Assembly: GCA_014803435.1 (NCBI GenBank)
Contig: JACYFD010000002.1
Coordinates: 659,026-723,025 of the forward strand
Length of the DNA stretch: 64,000 nucleotides
Direction of reading: 5' to 3'
Origin: Cellulosimicrobium terreum
Lineage (GTDB): Bacteria; Actinomycetota; Actinomycetes; Actinomycetales; Cellulomonadaceae
Position numbers and translations under genes: made by a program. A model generated the notes under the pieces. It was given only the letters and a program-made list of their open reading frames with translations, had not been told where the DNA came from and did no database searches. Shown here piece after piece: positions 8,448 through 17,282 of this stretch. Positions within the stretch are counted from its first letter, which is position 1, and every line of letters starts with the position of its first letter.

Positions 8448-8563
8448 GCGGGAATCCTTCGTCTCGACCGGCAGTCTTCCAGGACAAGTCTGCCCTACCA
8501 CCGCAACTCGGCCTGCCTCGGTGCGCCCGCGGTCTGTCGGCGGACCCCGCTACCGTGGTCGTC

Positions 8564-9292
8564 GTGAGCCCGACAGCCGCACGCACCCCGGACCGCAGCA
8601 CGCCCCCCGAGTCCCGCCTCGCACTGGTCCGGCGCGCGCGCCGGACCAACCGTGAGCTCGCCGTCACGTACCCGGACGCGCACTGCGAGCTCGACTTCAC
8701 GACGCCTCTCGAGCTGCTGGTCGCGACGGTGCTCTCCGCGCAGACCACGGACAAGCGCGTCAACCTCACGACCCCGGAGCTCTTCGCGCGCTATCCGGAC
8801 GCGGCGGCGTACGCCGGGGCGGATCGCGAGGAGCTCGAGGAGATCCTGCGTCCCACCGGTTTCTTCCGCGCGAAGGCGCGGTCGGTCGTCGGGATCGGGC
8901 AAGCGCTGGTCGAGCGGTTCGACGGCGAGGTCCCGCCGCGCCTGAAAGATCTCGTCACGCTGCCCGGGGTGGGTCGCAAGACGGCGAACGTGGTGCTCGG
9001 CAACGCGTTCGGGGTGCCGGGGCTGACGGTGGACACGCACTTCGGTCGCCTGGTCCGCCGGCTGGGCTGGACGGAGGAGGAGGACCCGGTCAAGGTCGAG
9101 CAGGTGGTCGGCGAGCTGGTCGAGAAGTCCGAGTGGACCATGCTGTCCCACCGGCTGATCTTCCACGGACGGCGGGTGTGCTTCGCGCGTCGACCCGCGG
9201 GCGGCGCGTGCAGCATCGCGCAGTGGTGCCCGTCCCAGGGCATCGGGGAGACGGACCCGGTCCGGGCGGCGAAGCTCGTCAAGACGGGCTGA
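8564..9292 (+). CDS. nth: Endonuclease III (DNA glycosylase/AP lyase)
   Basis: The protein has 242 residues from GTG 8564. It removes oxidised pyrimidines and cleaves the abasic site. The helix-hairpin-helix [13 protein letters not shown] carries the catalytic Lys and VDTHFGRL the catalytic Asp. The C-terminal cluster loop normally reads C-x6-C-x2-C-x5-C; here Cys206, Cys216 and Cys222 are present but the second ligand position (213) is Gly, codon GGC at 9200-9202. Whether the 4Fe-4S cluster still forms is uncertain; some family members lack it altogether, so activity may be retained. It is divergent from crp. Confidence 0.93.
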   Translation: MSPTAARTPDRSTPPESRLALVRRARRTNRELAVTYPDAHCELDFTTPLELLVATVLSAQTTDKRVNLTTPELFARYPDAAAYAGADREELEEILRPTGFFRAKARSVVGIGQALVERFDGEVPPRLKDLVTLPGVGRKTANVVLGNAFGVPGLTVDTHFGRLVRRLGWTEEEDPVKVEQVVGELVEKSEWTMLSHRLIFHGRRVCFARRPAGGACSIAQWCPSQGIGETDPVRAAKLVKTG

Positions 9293-9326
9293 CCTGCTGC
9301 GGGCGCGGCGCGGGAGGCGGTCCCGG

Positions 9327-10268
9327 TCAGCTGCTCCCGTGCGTGCGCGGCAGCCAGTCCAGCAGGAGGCCCGTGACGTCGTCGGGCGCCTCCTCGGGCA
9401 GGTAGTGCCCGGCGTCGGGCAGGACCTCGAACCGGAAGTCGCGCGCGAGCGCGGCCCCGTCCGCGTCCGCGAGCTCGCGGCGCAGGAGACCGTCGCGGCC
9501 GCCGTGCACCTGCAGCGCGGGCACGCCCACCGGGCGGCGCAGCGCGTTCAGGAACCGGCGTCCGTCGGGTCGCGGCGTCGAGCGCACGGCCCAGCGCAAG
9601 GACTCCATCGCGGTGTGCGCGGCGAACGGGATGCGCATGACGGTGCGGTACGTGGCGACGACGTCTTCGGCGAACGGCGCGGCCGCGCCGTCGGCCAGAA
9701 CCTGGCCCACCATGTCGCCGGACGTGAGTGAGCGTTCGGGGAGGGTGGGCACCTGGAAGAACGCCAGGTGCTTGCGCGCGACGGGCGTGAGCAGGCGCCG
9801 CGCCGGGGCGTGCATGCGTGCGGGGTGGGGCGCCGACAGGGCGGCGACGCCCGCCGTCACCGCCGGCTGCAGCGCCGCCATCGCCCACGCGAGGCTGCCC
9901 CCGGTGCCGTGGCCGACGACGACCGCGCGGCTGGCGCCGAGTCCGCGGACCACACCGGCGATGTCGCGCGTGCGGGTGGGCGCGTCGTACCCGAGCGGCG
10001 GCTTGTCCGACGCGCCGACGCCGCGCAGGTCCATCGCCGCGACCCGGTAGCCCGCGGCGGCGAGGGGTTCCATCTGGTGTCGCCACGCCCACCAGAACTC
10101 CGGGAAGGAGTGGAGGAGCACGACGAGCGGCGGGCCCGGGTCGCGGACGCCGCGGTCCGACGGCCCGGCGACCGCCACGTGGAATCGTGCCCCGTTCGCG
10201 GGGACGAACTCGTGGCGCCAGGGCCCGTCGGGCAGCGCAGAGGTGAAGTCGCTGGTGTCGGCCGTCAC
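9327..10268 (-). CDS. Alpha/beta hydrolase lacking the nucleophile
   Basis: The protein has 313 residues with an alpha/beta-hydrolase fold closest to epoxide hydrolases: [15 protein letters not shown] (oxyanion region), [13 protein letters not shown], the nucleophile elbow at 119-124 and a late catalytic His in [12 protein letters not shown]. The elbow reads GHGTGG, so the residue that should be Ser, Asp or Cys is Gly121. Either another residue serves or it is not a hydrolase. The GTG start overlaps the glnR stop as GTGA, so it is translationally coupled to glnR. Confidence 0.85.
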   Translation of the reverse strand: MTADTSDFTSALPDGPWRHEFVPANGARFHVAVAGPSDRGVRDPGPPLVVLLHSFPEFWWAWRHQMEPLAAAGYRVAAMDLRGVGASDKPPLGYDAPTRTRDIAGVVRGLGASRAVVVGHGTGGSLAWAMAALQPAVTAGVAALSAPHPARMHAPARRLLTPVARKHLAFFQVPTLPERSLTSGDMVGQVLADGAAAPFAEDVVATYRTVMRIPFAAHTAMESLRWAVRSTPRPDGRRFLNALRRPVGVPALQVHGGRDGLLRRELADADGAALARDFRFEVLPDAGHYLPEEAPDDVTGLLLDWLPRTHGSS

Positions 10269-11056
10269 CCGGAGGAACTTACCGAGGCACCCGTGCTGCC
10301 GTCACCGGCCGCGCCCGACGAGGTCGTCTCGTCCTGGCGGGCCTGTGCGCCCGACCCGCCGTCGTCGGACGCCTGGCGGCGGTCCTTCGGCGGGTCGAAC
10401 CGGTAGCCGACGTTGCGGACGGTGCCGATGAGCTGCTCGTGCTCCGGACCGAGCTTCGCGCGCAGGCGCCGGACGTGGACGTCGACGGTGCGCGTGCCCC
10501 CGTAGTAGTCGTAGCCCCAGACCTCCTGCAGGAGCTGCGCGCGCGTGAAGACGCGGCCCGGGTGCTGGACGAGGTACTTCAGGAGCTCGAACTCCTTGTA
10601 CGTCAGGTCGATGGGCCGCCCGCGCAGCCGCGCCGTGTACCCGCTCGCGTCGATCGCCAGCTCGCCCGCGGAGATCTCCTGCGGGACGTCGTCCGCCGGG
10701 CCCGCCGCGGAGCGCTCGACGACGAGGCGCAGGCGTGCCTCGACCTCCGCCGGACCGGCGCTCTCGAGCAGGAGGTCGTCGGCACCCCACTCGGCGGTGA
10801 CGACGGTGAGCCCACCCTCCGTGAGCACGAGGACCAGGGGGACGTCGAGACCGGTCGCGTGCAGCAGCCGGCACGTGGTGCGGGCAGCGACCAGGTCGCG
10901 GCGCGCGTCGAGCAGGACCACGTCGGAGTCGGGTGCGTCGACGAGCGCGGAGGGCTCCATCGGCAGCACGCGGATCCGGTGCGAGAGCAGACCCAGCGCG
11001 GGCAGTACCTCGACGGAGCCCCCGGTCGCGGGGGTGAGGATCAGCAGGTCGGCCAT
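10265..11056 (-). CDS. glnR: GlnR, orphan OmpR-type nitrogen regulator
   Basis: About 263 residues from ATG 11056, preceded by a strong AAGGAGGTG site. The N-terminal receiver-like domain shows the GlnR pattern [26 protein letters not shown] and [13 protein letters not shown], and the C-terminal winged helix the classical GlnR stretch [20 protein letters not shown] then [20 protein letters not shown]. GlnR works as an unphosphorylated dimer and controls glutamine synthetase, ammonium transport and other nitrogen genes. No sensor kinase is adjacent, as expected for an orphan regulator. After the wing there is a Ser/Gly/Asp-rich tail of about 40 residues that is not typical. The gene is divergent from the membrane-protein/thioredoxin/DUF4395 set. 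Confidence 0.93.
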   Translation of the reverse strand: MADLLILTPATGGSVEVLPALGLLSHRIRVLPMEPSALVDAPDSDVVLLDARRDLVAARTTCRLLHATGLDVPLVLVLTEGGLTVVTAEWGADDLLLESAGPAEVEARLRLVVERSAAGPADDVPQEISAGELAIDASGYTARLRGRPIDLTYKEFELLKYLVQHPGRVFTRAQLLQEVWGYDYYGGTRTVDVHVRRLRAKLGPEHEQLIGTVRNVGYRFDPPKDRRQASDDGGSGAQARQDETTSSGAAGDGSTGASVSSSG

Positions 11057-11285
11057 CCGGCACCTCCTTATTCCGGGTCGGGCGTCGGGCCGGGCTGCCC
11101 CGACCACCCGCCCCGATCATGCCGGTACCGCGGTGCCGCGGCCCGTCCGTGGTGGTTACCGTATCGCGTGGTGGACGCGGCGAAGGCGGCGTCTCACGGG
11201 CGGCGGTGGCCCATCTGCGAGACTCTTACGCGTGCAGCACGACCCGAAGCCCTCCTCATGCCCCCGAGCGGGGTGCTGACCGCCA

Positions 11286-12020
11286 GTGGACCTCTCCTCC
11301 CGCGCCGTCCTCACGGCGTGCCTCTCGGCCGGTGTCGCCGTCGCCGCCTTCTTCGGACCTCTCCCGCTCGCTGCGGCCGCCGCGGTCCTGGCGCTGGTCG
11401 TCGCGATCGGCTGGCCCCGGCTGCTCGACGTCCCCGTCCACGGCGGCACCCGGGTCGTCGTGGCGCTGGCCGGTCTCGGTGCCGTCGGCGCGACGGCCGC
11501 CACCCAGGGTGAGCCCGCGCTCCGGCACCTGCCCGTCGTGCTCGCCCTCGCCGTCGTCCTCGCGTTCGTCGCCGAGCTGCTGCGCCGCGACGGCCGCCCC
11601 CGCCTCGTCGAGTCCCTCAGCGGGACCGTGAGCGGCATCGTGGTCGCGACCTCGTGCGCGGGGTGGATCGCGACCGGGCGGACCGACGCCGGGGCGTCGC
11701 TCGTCGTCACGTGCGCCGTCGCCCTCGCGGTCGCGTCCGCGGTCTCCGCGCTGCCGCTCGGCCCGTGGGTGGGGGCGGCCGCGACGCTCGGGCTCGCCGT
11801 CGTCGCAGGCGGCGCGGTCGGGTTCGTGATGCCGGACCTGGACATGATCAGCGGCGCCTGGTCGGGCGTCGTCGCCGGTCTGCTCGTCGCGTCGCTGCAC
11901 GCCCTGTTCGACCAGCTCCCGGAGCTGCGCGGTCGCCTCGGGGCGCTCTCGGCCAGCGCGCTCCCGGTCGCGGTCGGAGGGACGCTGATCTTCGTCGTGG
12001 GCAGGGTGATCGTGGGATGA
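11286..12020 (+). CDS. Multi-pass membrane protein downstream of glnR region
   Basis: The protein has 244 residues, almost entirely hydrophobic, with about seven or eight predicted membrane segments (around 9-24, 27-45, 55-68, 78-96, 105-121, 130-153, 158-180, 222-243). One polar loop (DLDMISGAW) separates the later segments. I do not recognise a named family, but a membrane protein at this position, next to glnR and before a thioredoxin and DUF4395 gene, is a recurrent actinobacterial arrangement. The TGA stop overlaps the ATG of the thioredoxin gene (ATGA). Confidence 0.75.
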   Translation: MDLSSRAVLTACLSAGVAVAAFFGPLPLAAAAAVLALVVAIGWPRLLDVPVHGGTRVVVALAGLGAVGATAATQGEPALRHLPVVLALAVVLAFVAELLRRDGRPRLVESLSGTVSGIVVATSCAGWIATGRTDAGASLVVTCAVALAVASAVSALPLGPWVGAAATLGLAVVAGGAVGFVMPDLDMISGAWSGVVAGLLVASLHALFDQLPELRGRLGALSASALPVAVGGTLIFVVGRVIVG

Positions 12021-12496
12021 CGCCGCAGCCCGGGACCGCTGTGGTCCTGCTCGTCGTCACGCTGACCGCGACCCTCCTGCTCGGGGTGGTGTGGCGCCGC
12101 CGTCAGGGCGTCGTGCGCGCCGGGCCCGCACGAACCCCGCGCGTCGCCTCCGCCGGCGGTGTGGTCCCGACCGTCGACTGGGCCGGTCACGGCGTCGAGC
12201 TGGGCGCCCGCCGGACCTTCGTCCAGCTCTCCGCGGAGCTGTGCGCACCGTGCCGCGCCACGGCACGCGTCCTCGGCGAGGTCGCCGCGGCGCACGACGA
12301 CGTGACGCATCGTGAGATGGACGTCGACGACCACCTCGACCTGGTGCGGGCGTTCGGCATACTGCGCACACCGACCGTCCTCGTCCTCGACGCCGAGGGG
12401 CGGGAGGTGGCGCGTGCCAGCGGTGCCATGAACCGCAGGCAGGCGCTCGCAGCGCTCGACGCCGGGACCGACCTGTCGAGGCCGCGACCGGCCTGA
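12017..12496 (+). CDS. Membrane-anchored thioredoxin-fold protein
   Basis: The protein has 159 residues. A membrane segment at about 8-25 is followed by a short Arg/Pro linker and a thioredoxin domain with the active-site pair Cys76-Ala-Pro-Cys79 and the cis-Pro region LRTPTVLVLDAEG. The domain would face outside, where it could reduce or exchange disulfides. It overlaps the preceding membrane-protein gene by four bases and is followed after 27 bp by DUF4395, a partner it commonly has in actinobacteria. Confidence 0.86.
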   Translation: MTPQPGTAVVLLVVTLTATLLLGVVWRRRQGVVRAGPARTPRVASAGGVVPTVDWAGHGVELGARRTFVQLSAELCAPCRATARVLGEVAAAHDDVTHREMDVDDHLDLVRAFGILRTPTVLVLDAEGREVARASGAMNRRQALAALDAGTDLSRPRPA

Positions 12497-12523
12497 TCGC
12501 GTCGAACCGACGGAGGAGGACGC

Positions 12524-12997
12524 ATGAGCGAGCAGCACGGTCGGGACGACGCACGCAGGCCCGCGCCGACGGACGGGATCGACCCCCGGGGACCCCGCGC
12601 GGGGGCGGGCATGACGGCACTCCTCCTCGCCGCGGTGATCCTGCTGTGGACGTCGCCCGCGGCGCTCGCCCTGCTCGCCGTGGTCGCCGGGAGCTTTCTC
12701 CTCGGTGCTGTCCGGGGGGCGCAGGGCACGTGGCAGGCCTGGGTCTACCGGGCGCTGATCCTGCCGCGCATCGGCCCGACGGAAGAGACCGAGGACCCGC
12801 GGCCGCCGCGCTTCGCGCAGACGGTCGGGCTCGTCGTCACCGGGTCCGGCGTCGTGCTGGGGCTCCTCGGGGTGGCGGGCGCGGTCCCGGTCGCCGCGGC
12901 GCTCGCGCTCGTCGCGGCCGTGCTGAACGCCGCGTTCGGGCTCTGCCTCGGTTGCGAGCTGTACCTGCTGGTCCGTCGGGTGGCGCCGGCACGCTGA
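12524..12997 (+). CDS. DUF4395 membrane protein
   Basis: The protein has 157 residues. After a polar N-terminus with GIDPRGPRAGAG, it has about four membrane segments and the signature FGLCLGCELYLL near the C-terminus, a CxxC-type motif inside a membrane helix that characterises DUF4395. These proteins are repeatedly found with thioredoxin or sulfurtransferase genes and probably take part in thiol/sulfur chemistry at the membrane; that role is inferred from context. A GGAGGA site sits just before the ATG. Confidence 0.86.
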   Translation: MSEQHGRDDARRPAPTDGIDPRGPRAGAGMTALLLAAVILLWTSPAALALLAVVAGSFLLGAVRGAQGTWQAWVYRALILPRIGPTEETEDPRPPRFAQTVGLVVTGSGVVLGLLGVAGAVPVAAALALVAAVLNAAFGLCLGCELYLLVRRVAPAR

Positions 12998-13035
12998 CGC
13001 ATGAGCGGTCCCGGGCGGCCGGTAGGATCGTGCGC

Positions 13036-13149
13036 ATGAGTCCGCACACTCTCGAGCTGATCTTCCTCGGCCTCCTGATCGCTGCGACGATCACCATCAC
13101 GTGGTTCGCGGGATACGTCGTCTACAAGCTCTACCGGGGCCAGCGCTGA
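13036..13149 (+). CDS. Small single-pass membrane protein (37 residues)
   Basis: The sequence MSPHTLELIFLGLLIAATI continues to a positively charged end VYKLYRGQR and is one hydrophobic helix of about 22 residues. A polar end follows a CGTGCGC spacer rather than a clear ribosome-binding site, so the start is less certain. It is too short for family assignment. Confidence 0.55.
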   Translation: MSPHTLELIFLGLLIAATITITWFAGYVVYKLYRGQR

Positions 13150-13222
13150 CGAGCGCTCCGGCGCGTCGGTCCCCGGCGCGCACGTCCGTGCCACGAGACC
13201 CGTCTGCGAGAGGTTCGCGCTG

Positions 13223-13819
13223 ATGCCGTTCGAGTTCCCCGAAGGCCTCGCTCCCGAGGTCTACCCGCTCGCCTGGATCGTCGGGAGCTGGCGCGGCGAG
13301 GGAGTCATCGCGTACCCGGGGCTCGAGGAGACGCCGTTCGTCCAGGACGTCGTCTTCGACCACGACGGCGGGCCCTACCTGCGCTACGAGTCGACCCTGC
13401 GGCTCCTCGAGGCGCAGGTCCCCGAGACGGTCCCGGACGAGGGCGCGTGGCCGGACCGCGACCCGCGTGAGCTCGACGCCGCCGCCGGGACCGCGCCGGT
13501 GTGGTCCACCGAGACCGGCTACTGGCGCGTGTCGACGGACCGGCCCGACGGGCTCGAGGAGGATCGGCACCCGCTCGAGGTGCTGCTCGCCGACCCGGCC
13601 GGCCGCGTCTCGGTCTACCTGGGTGCGGTGGGCAACGGCCGGGTCGACCTCGCGAGCGACCTGATCGCCCGCACCGCCACCGCGTCGGAGGTGACCGCCT
13701 CCAAGCGGCTGTTCGGCCTCGTCGAGGGCCGGCTCATGTGGGTGTGGGAGCTCGCCGCCTTCGGCCACCCCCTGCAGTCGTACGCGTCGGCACAGCTCGA
13801 GCGGCGACAGACGACCTGA
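13223..13819 (+). CDS. Nitrobindin/FABP-like beta-barrel protein with altered heme position
   Basis: The protein has 198 residues. It opens with the barrel signature GSWRGEG (G21, W23, G25, G27) and continues with the family elements YLRYES, ETGYWRV, LEVLLADPAGRVSVYLG and a final ELAAFGHPLQSYASAQLER. Members such as M. tuberculosis Rv2717c are ten-stranded barrels that bind ferric heme through a His in the segment equivalent to QPLQxHLxAxL. Here that position is Tyr187. The protein may bind heme differently, with low affinity or not at all. It precedes ygfZ, itself linked to oxidative stress and iron-sulfur repair. Confidence 0.85.
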   Translation: MPFEFPEGLAPEVYPLAWIVGSWRGEGVIAYPGLEETPFVQDVVFDHDGGPYLRYESTLRLLEAQVPETVPDEGAWPDRDPRELDAAAGTAPVWSTETGYWRVSTDRPDGLEEDRHPLEVLLADPAGRVSVYLGAVGNGRVDLASDLIARTATASEVTASKRLFGLVEGRLMWVWELAAFGHPLQSYASAQLERRQTT

Positions 13820-13848
13820 GCCGGCGAGCGGCTCCCTAGGAGGACATC

Positions 13849-14991
13849 GTGACCACCGGACACACCAGCCCGCTCCTCGCGCGGCACGGCGCCGTCGAGG
13901 CGTCGGGACCCGACGCGGGGGTCGCGTGGCACTACGGCGACCCCACCGGGGAGCAGCGGGCCCTGCAGACCGGCGGCGCCGTCGTCGACCAGTCGCACCT
14001 GGGCGTGGTGCGGGTGACGGGTCCGGACCGGCTGAGCTGGCTGCACTCCATCACCTCCCAGGACCTCACGGGCCTCGCGCCCCGCACGTCCACCGAGCTC
14101 CTCGTCCTCTCCCCGCAGGGCCACGTGGAGCACTCCGCCGCGGTCGTCGACGACGGCACCTCGACCTGGCTCGTGACCGAGCCGTCGCACGCACCCGACC
14201 TGGCGGCGTGGCTCGACCGCATGAAGTTCATGCTCCGCGTCGAGATCGCCGACGTCACCGACGAGTACGCCGCCCTGGGCGAGCCCGTCGACTCCGAGGG
14301 CGCCGACGGCGAGCCCGTCACGTGGCGCGACCCGTGGCCGCACGTCGCGCCCGGCGGGACGCGGTACGGCCTGCCGGAGGAGGAGCACCCGGGCTCGGAC
14401 CGGCCGTGGCGCCTCGTGCTCGTCCCGCGGGCCGAGCTGCCCGACGCCGTGGCCGCGCGCGAGGCCGCAGGCTGGCGGCTGGTCGGGACCTGGGCGAGCG
14501 AGGCCCTGCGTGTCGAGGCGTGGCGTCCCCGCCTGGCGACCGAGGTCGACCACCGCTCGATCCCGCACGAGACGGACTGGCTGCGCACGGCCGTGCACCT
14601 GCACAAGGGCTGCTACCGCGGCCAGGAGACCGTCGCGCGCGTGCACAACCTGGGACGTCCGCCGCGTCGGCTCGTCATGCTCCACCTCGACGGGTCGGGC
14701 CACCTGCTGCCGGTCGCGGGCGCCGAGGTGTCGCTCGACGGGCGTGCGGTCGGGACGGTGACGTCGGTCGCGCGCCACCACGAGCTGGGCCCCGTCGCGC
14801 TGGCGGTGCTCAAGCGCAGCGTGCCCACGGACGCGGAGCTGCTCGTCGCGTGCGACGGCGGTGCGGTCAGCGCGGCGCAGGAGGTCGTCGTGCCGGGGGA
14901 CGGCGTGTCGGCAGACCGGCCCGCCCCGCGCGGCGAGGTCGCGCGCGGCTTGACCCCGCGTGGCGAGGGCGCCCCGACGAGCATGTTGTGA
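13849..14991 (+). CDS. ygfZ: YgfZ/GcvT-like folate-binding protein
   Basis: The protein has 380 residues from GTG 13849, with a perfect AGGAGG site at 13838-13843. It has the GcvT fold (aminomethyltransferase-like) and the defining motif KGCYRGQE from Lys253 with its redox-active Cys. YgfZ/IBA57 proteins use folate to help assemble or repair 4Fe-4S enzymes such as MiaB. The C-terminal 40 residues are a charged, low-complexity extension. The stop overlaps the following FUSC gene start as GTGA. Confidence 0.92.
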   Translation: MTTGHTSPLLARHGAVEASGPDAGVAWHYGDPTGEQRALQTGGAVVDQSHLGVVRVTGPDRLSWLHSITSQDLTGLAPRTSTELLVLSPQGHVEHSAAVVDDGTSTWLVTEPSHAPDLAAWLDRMKFMLRVEIADVTDEYAALGEPVDSEGADGEPVTWRDPWPHVAPGGTRYGLPEEEHPGSDRPWRLVLVPRAELPDAVAAREAAGWRLVGTWASEALRVEAWRPRLATEVDHRSIPHETDWLRTAVHLHKGCYRGQETVARVHNLGRPPRRLVMLHLDGSGHLLPVAGAEVSLDGRAVGTVTSVARHHELGPVALAVLKRSVPTDAELLVACDGGAVSAAQEVVVPGDGVSADRPAPRGEVARGLTPRGEGAPTSML

Positions 14992-16115
14992 CCGCAGGGC
15001 CTGGCGTCGCGCGGACCGCATGGCGTCGGCTGCTCCTGCGGGCCCGGATGCGCCAGGGCGCGTCGCGCGTCCGCGCGTCGCTCTGGCCGATCCTGCAGGC
15101 GGCGGCCGCGGCGGGGCTCGCGTTCGGGATCGCGCGTTACGGGCTCGGTCACGTGGCCCCGTTCTTCGCGCCTGTGTCGGCATGGATCTGTCTCGGGTTC
15201 AGCCAGGACCGCCAGCTGCGCCGCGTGCTCGAGCTCGCCGTGGGCGTGGCGATCGGCGTCGGGCTGGGCGACCTCGTGGTCCACGCGATCGGCACGGGAT
15301 GGTGGCAGGTCGCCGTCGTGCTCGCGGTCTCCGCGCTCGCTGCGCGGTTCATCGACCGGGGGGCGATGCTGACGACCCAGGCCGGGGTGCAGGCGATCGT
15401 CATCGTCGGTCTGCCCGCGGCACAGGCCGGGGGGCCGCTCGGCCGGTGGACCGACGCGCTCGTGGGTGGCGCGGTCGCCCTCGCCGTCGCCGCGCTGACG
15501 CCCGGTGACCCGCGCCGTCGTCCGCGGACGCTCGGGGCGGAGGCGACGTCCGAGCTCGCTGTCGTGCTCGAGACGCTCGCACGCGGCCTGCGCTCGCGGG
15601 ACCGTGCGGACCTCGAGGCCGCGCTCGTGCAGGGCCGCGCGTCCGAGGGCGCGCTCGAGGAGTGGCAGTCGGCAGCGACGTCGGCACGCGAGCTCGCCCG
15701 GGTCACCGCGGCCGGCCGGCCCCGGCGCGACGAGCTCGGCGAGCTCGAACGACAGGCCGTGCTCGTCGACCGTGCGATGCGCAGCGCCCGCGTGCTCGCG
15801 CGTCGTGCCCTGCCGGTCGCGGCGGGAGCGTCCGCCGACGGGGAGGTGCACGACCTCGAGGGGGTCGCCGACCTCGTCGCCCGGTTCGCCGCAGGGACGC
15901 GCGTGCTCGCCGAGGCGATCGGGGCGGGGCGGGACCCTGCCGTCGCCCGCGAGGTGCTCGTGGAGGTCGCCCGTGGCGCCGACCCGCACGTCGTCGGCGA
16001 GGGTGACTGGCAGGTCCAGTCCCTCGTGATGATCCTGCGCTCACCGGTCGTGGACGTGCTCGAAGCCGCCTCGGCGACCCCGGAGCAGGCGCGCGGCGCG
16101 CTGCCCGAGCTCTGA
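14988..16115 (+). CDS. FUSC family membrane protein (aromatic acid exporter-like)
   Basis: The protein has 375 residues from a GTG that overlaps the ygfZ stop. Residues about 30-170 hold four to six membrane segments with the family features FFAPVSAWICLGFSQDRQLRRVLELAVGVAIG and a second half with LTTQAGVQAIVIVG. The C-terminal 200 residues are soluble, helical and Arg/Glu-rich. FUSC proteins export aromatic carboxylates or fusaric-acid-like compounds, and in actinobacteria the substrate is not known. Coupling to ygfZ suggests coordinate expression only. Confidence 0.82.
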   Translation: MTAGPGVARTAWRRLLLRARMRQGASRVRASLWPILQAAAAAGLAFGIARYGLGHVAPFFAPVSAWICLGFSQDRQLRRVLELAVGVAIGVGLGDLVVHAIGTGWWQVAVVLAVSALAARFIDRGAMLTTQAGVQAIVIVGLPAAQAGGPLGRWTDALVGGAVALAVAALTPGDPRRRPRTLGAEATSELAVVLETLARGLRSRDRADLEAALVQGRASEGALEEWQSAATSARELARVTAAGRPRRDELGELERQAVLVDRAMRSARVLARRALPVAAGASADGEVHDLEGVADLVARFAAGTRVLAEAIGAGRDPAVAREVLVEVARGADPHVVGEGDWQVQSLVMILRSPVVDVLEAASATPEQARGALPEL

Positions 16116-16185
16116 GGTGACCGGCGGTGCGATCCGGTGCAGGTTCACCCTGCACGCGGGGCTGCCGCACCGGTACGGTCGGGGG

Positions 16186-16497
16186 ATGGACGTCGCCGTC
16201 AGCGCCTTTCGGGCCGAGCTGAAGTCGTGGATCGAGCGGGCCAGGGCGGGGGAGGAGATCGTCGTGACAGAGCGCGGCGTCCCGGTGGCGCGGCTCACCG
16301 GCGTCGCGACGGCGGACCTCGTCACCGAGCTGGTGCGGGACGGGCTGCTCACACCGCCGTCGACGGGACGCCCCGCCGCCGTCGGCAACCCGACAGGCGA
16401 CGTGCAGCAGGTCGCCCGCCCGGCCGTCGCGGCGGCCGGGTCCAGGTCTCCGCGGTCCTCCGGTGTCGCCGCGCTCGTGCGGCGCATCCGTCGCTGA
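16186..16497 (+). CDS. Phd/YefM-type antitoxin
   Basis: The protein has 103 residues from ATG 16186; upstream in-frame codons do not add family residues. The N-terminus MDVAVSAFRAELKSWIERARAGEEIVVTERGVPVARL is the Phd/YefM DNA-binding dimer fold, with the conserved GEEIVVTERGVPVA. The C-terminal 60 residues are Pro/Ala/Arg-rich and probably disordered until bound to toxin. The adjacent downstream gene encodes a PIN-domain toxin, so this is a VapBC-type pair, presumably autoregulated. Confidence 0.88.
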   Translation: MDVAVSAFRAELKSWIERARAGEEIVVTERGVPVARLTGVATADLVTELVRDGLLTPPSTGRPAAVGNPTGDVQQVARPAVAAAGSRSPRSSGVAALVRRIRR

Positions 16498-16507
16498 GGG
16501 CCAGCAG

Positions 16508-16930
16508 GTGGCCCTCGTCTACTTCGACGCGAGCGCACTCGTGAAGCTCTGCGTCCCCGAGGCAGGTTCCGAGCTGGCTCGCCGGCTGTGGGACCGCGCG
16601 GACGTCGTCGTGACGAGCCGGCTCACGGACACCGAGCTGCGCGCCGTCCTCGCGACCGGGCTGCGGGTCGGGGTCATCGGCCCGGCCGAGCACGACGACG
16701 CGCTGGGCACCTGGACGGCGCTGTGGCCCGCGATGCACGTCGTCGAGGTGACGGGCGACGTCGCGGTCCGTGCGTCGCAGCTCGTGGGCGGCGGCGGGGC
16801 GTTGCGCACCGACGATGCCGTCCACGTGGCGAGCGCCCTCGCGGTCGCGCACGACGACACCCTCGTCGCCGCGTGGGACCCGTCCGTGGCGGGCGCGGCC
16901 CGGGCGCAGGGGCTGCGCGTCCTGCCGTAG
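16508..16930 (+). CDS. vapC: VapC-type PIN-domain toxin (ribonuclease)
   Basis: The protein has 140 residues from GTG 16508, ten bases after the antitoxin stop. The PIN acidic residues are in place: Asp7 in YFDASALVKL, Glu43 in LTDTELRA and Asp102/Asp103 in RTDDAVHVASA, with a further Asp in AAWDP. PIN toxins cut specific tRNAs or rRNA in the absence of antitoxin. Nothing points to inactivation. Confidence 0.9.
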   Translation: MALVYFDASALVKLCVPEAGSELARRLWDRADVVVTSRLTDTELRAVLATGLRVGVIGPAEHDDALGTWTALWPAMHVVEVTGDVAVRASQLVGGGGALRTDDAVHVASALAVAHDDTLVAAWDPSVAGAARAQGLRVLP

Positions 16931-16940
16931 GCTCGACGAC

Positions 16941-17282
16941 GTGTCCGGAATCGTCGGGTCCCTCCAGTGGATCATCTACCTGCTGCTCACCCTCGTGGTG
17001 TTCATCACCCAGCTCGTCGCGCTGGTCGACGCCGCGCGCCGACCGGCGAGCGCGTTCACCGCGGAGGGGAAGCTGACGAAGCCGATCTGGCTCGCGATCC
17101 TCGGAGTGGCGGCCGCCCTGGGGTTCCTGTCGCTGCCGCTCGGCGGGCCGAACCTCGGTTTCATCGGACTCATCGCCGTCGTCGCGGCGATCGTCTACCT
17201 CGTCGACGTGCGTCCGCGTCTGCAGCCGTACGGCAACGGCAAGGGACGCGGCTCGGGCGGCGGACGTCCGAGCGGTTGGTGA
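16941..17282 (+). CDS. DUF2516 membrane protein
   Basis: The protein has 113 residues from GTG 16941, eleven bases after the toxin stop. Three membrane segments (about 8-28, 50-65, 70-88) contain the DUF2516 features [25 protein letters not shown]; the C-terminus is a short Gly/Arg-rich tail. The function is unknown. The stop overlaps the asparaginase start as GTGA, so the DUF2516, asparaginase and dtd genes form one translationally linked series. Confidence 0.82.
   Translation: MSGIVGSLQWIIYLLLTLVVFITQLVALVDAARRPASAFTAEGKLTKPIWLAILGVAAALGFLSLPLGGPNLGFIGLIAVVAAIVYLVDVRPRLQPYGNGKGRGSGGGRPSGW

Noticed and set aside
16186-16930. VapBC pair as part of a genomic island
   Set aside because: No integrase, att repeat or compositional shift is visible around it; it sits between ordinary core genes.
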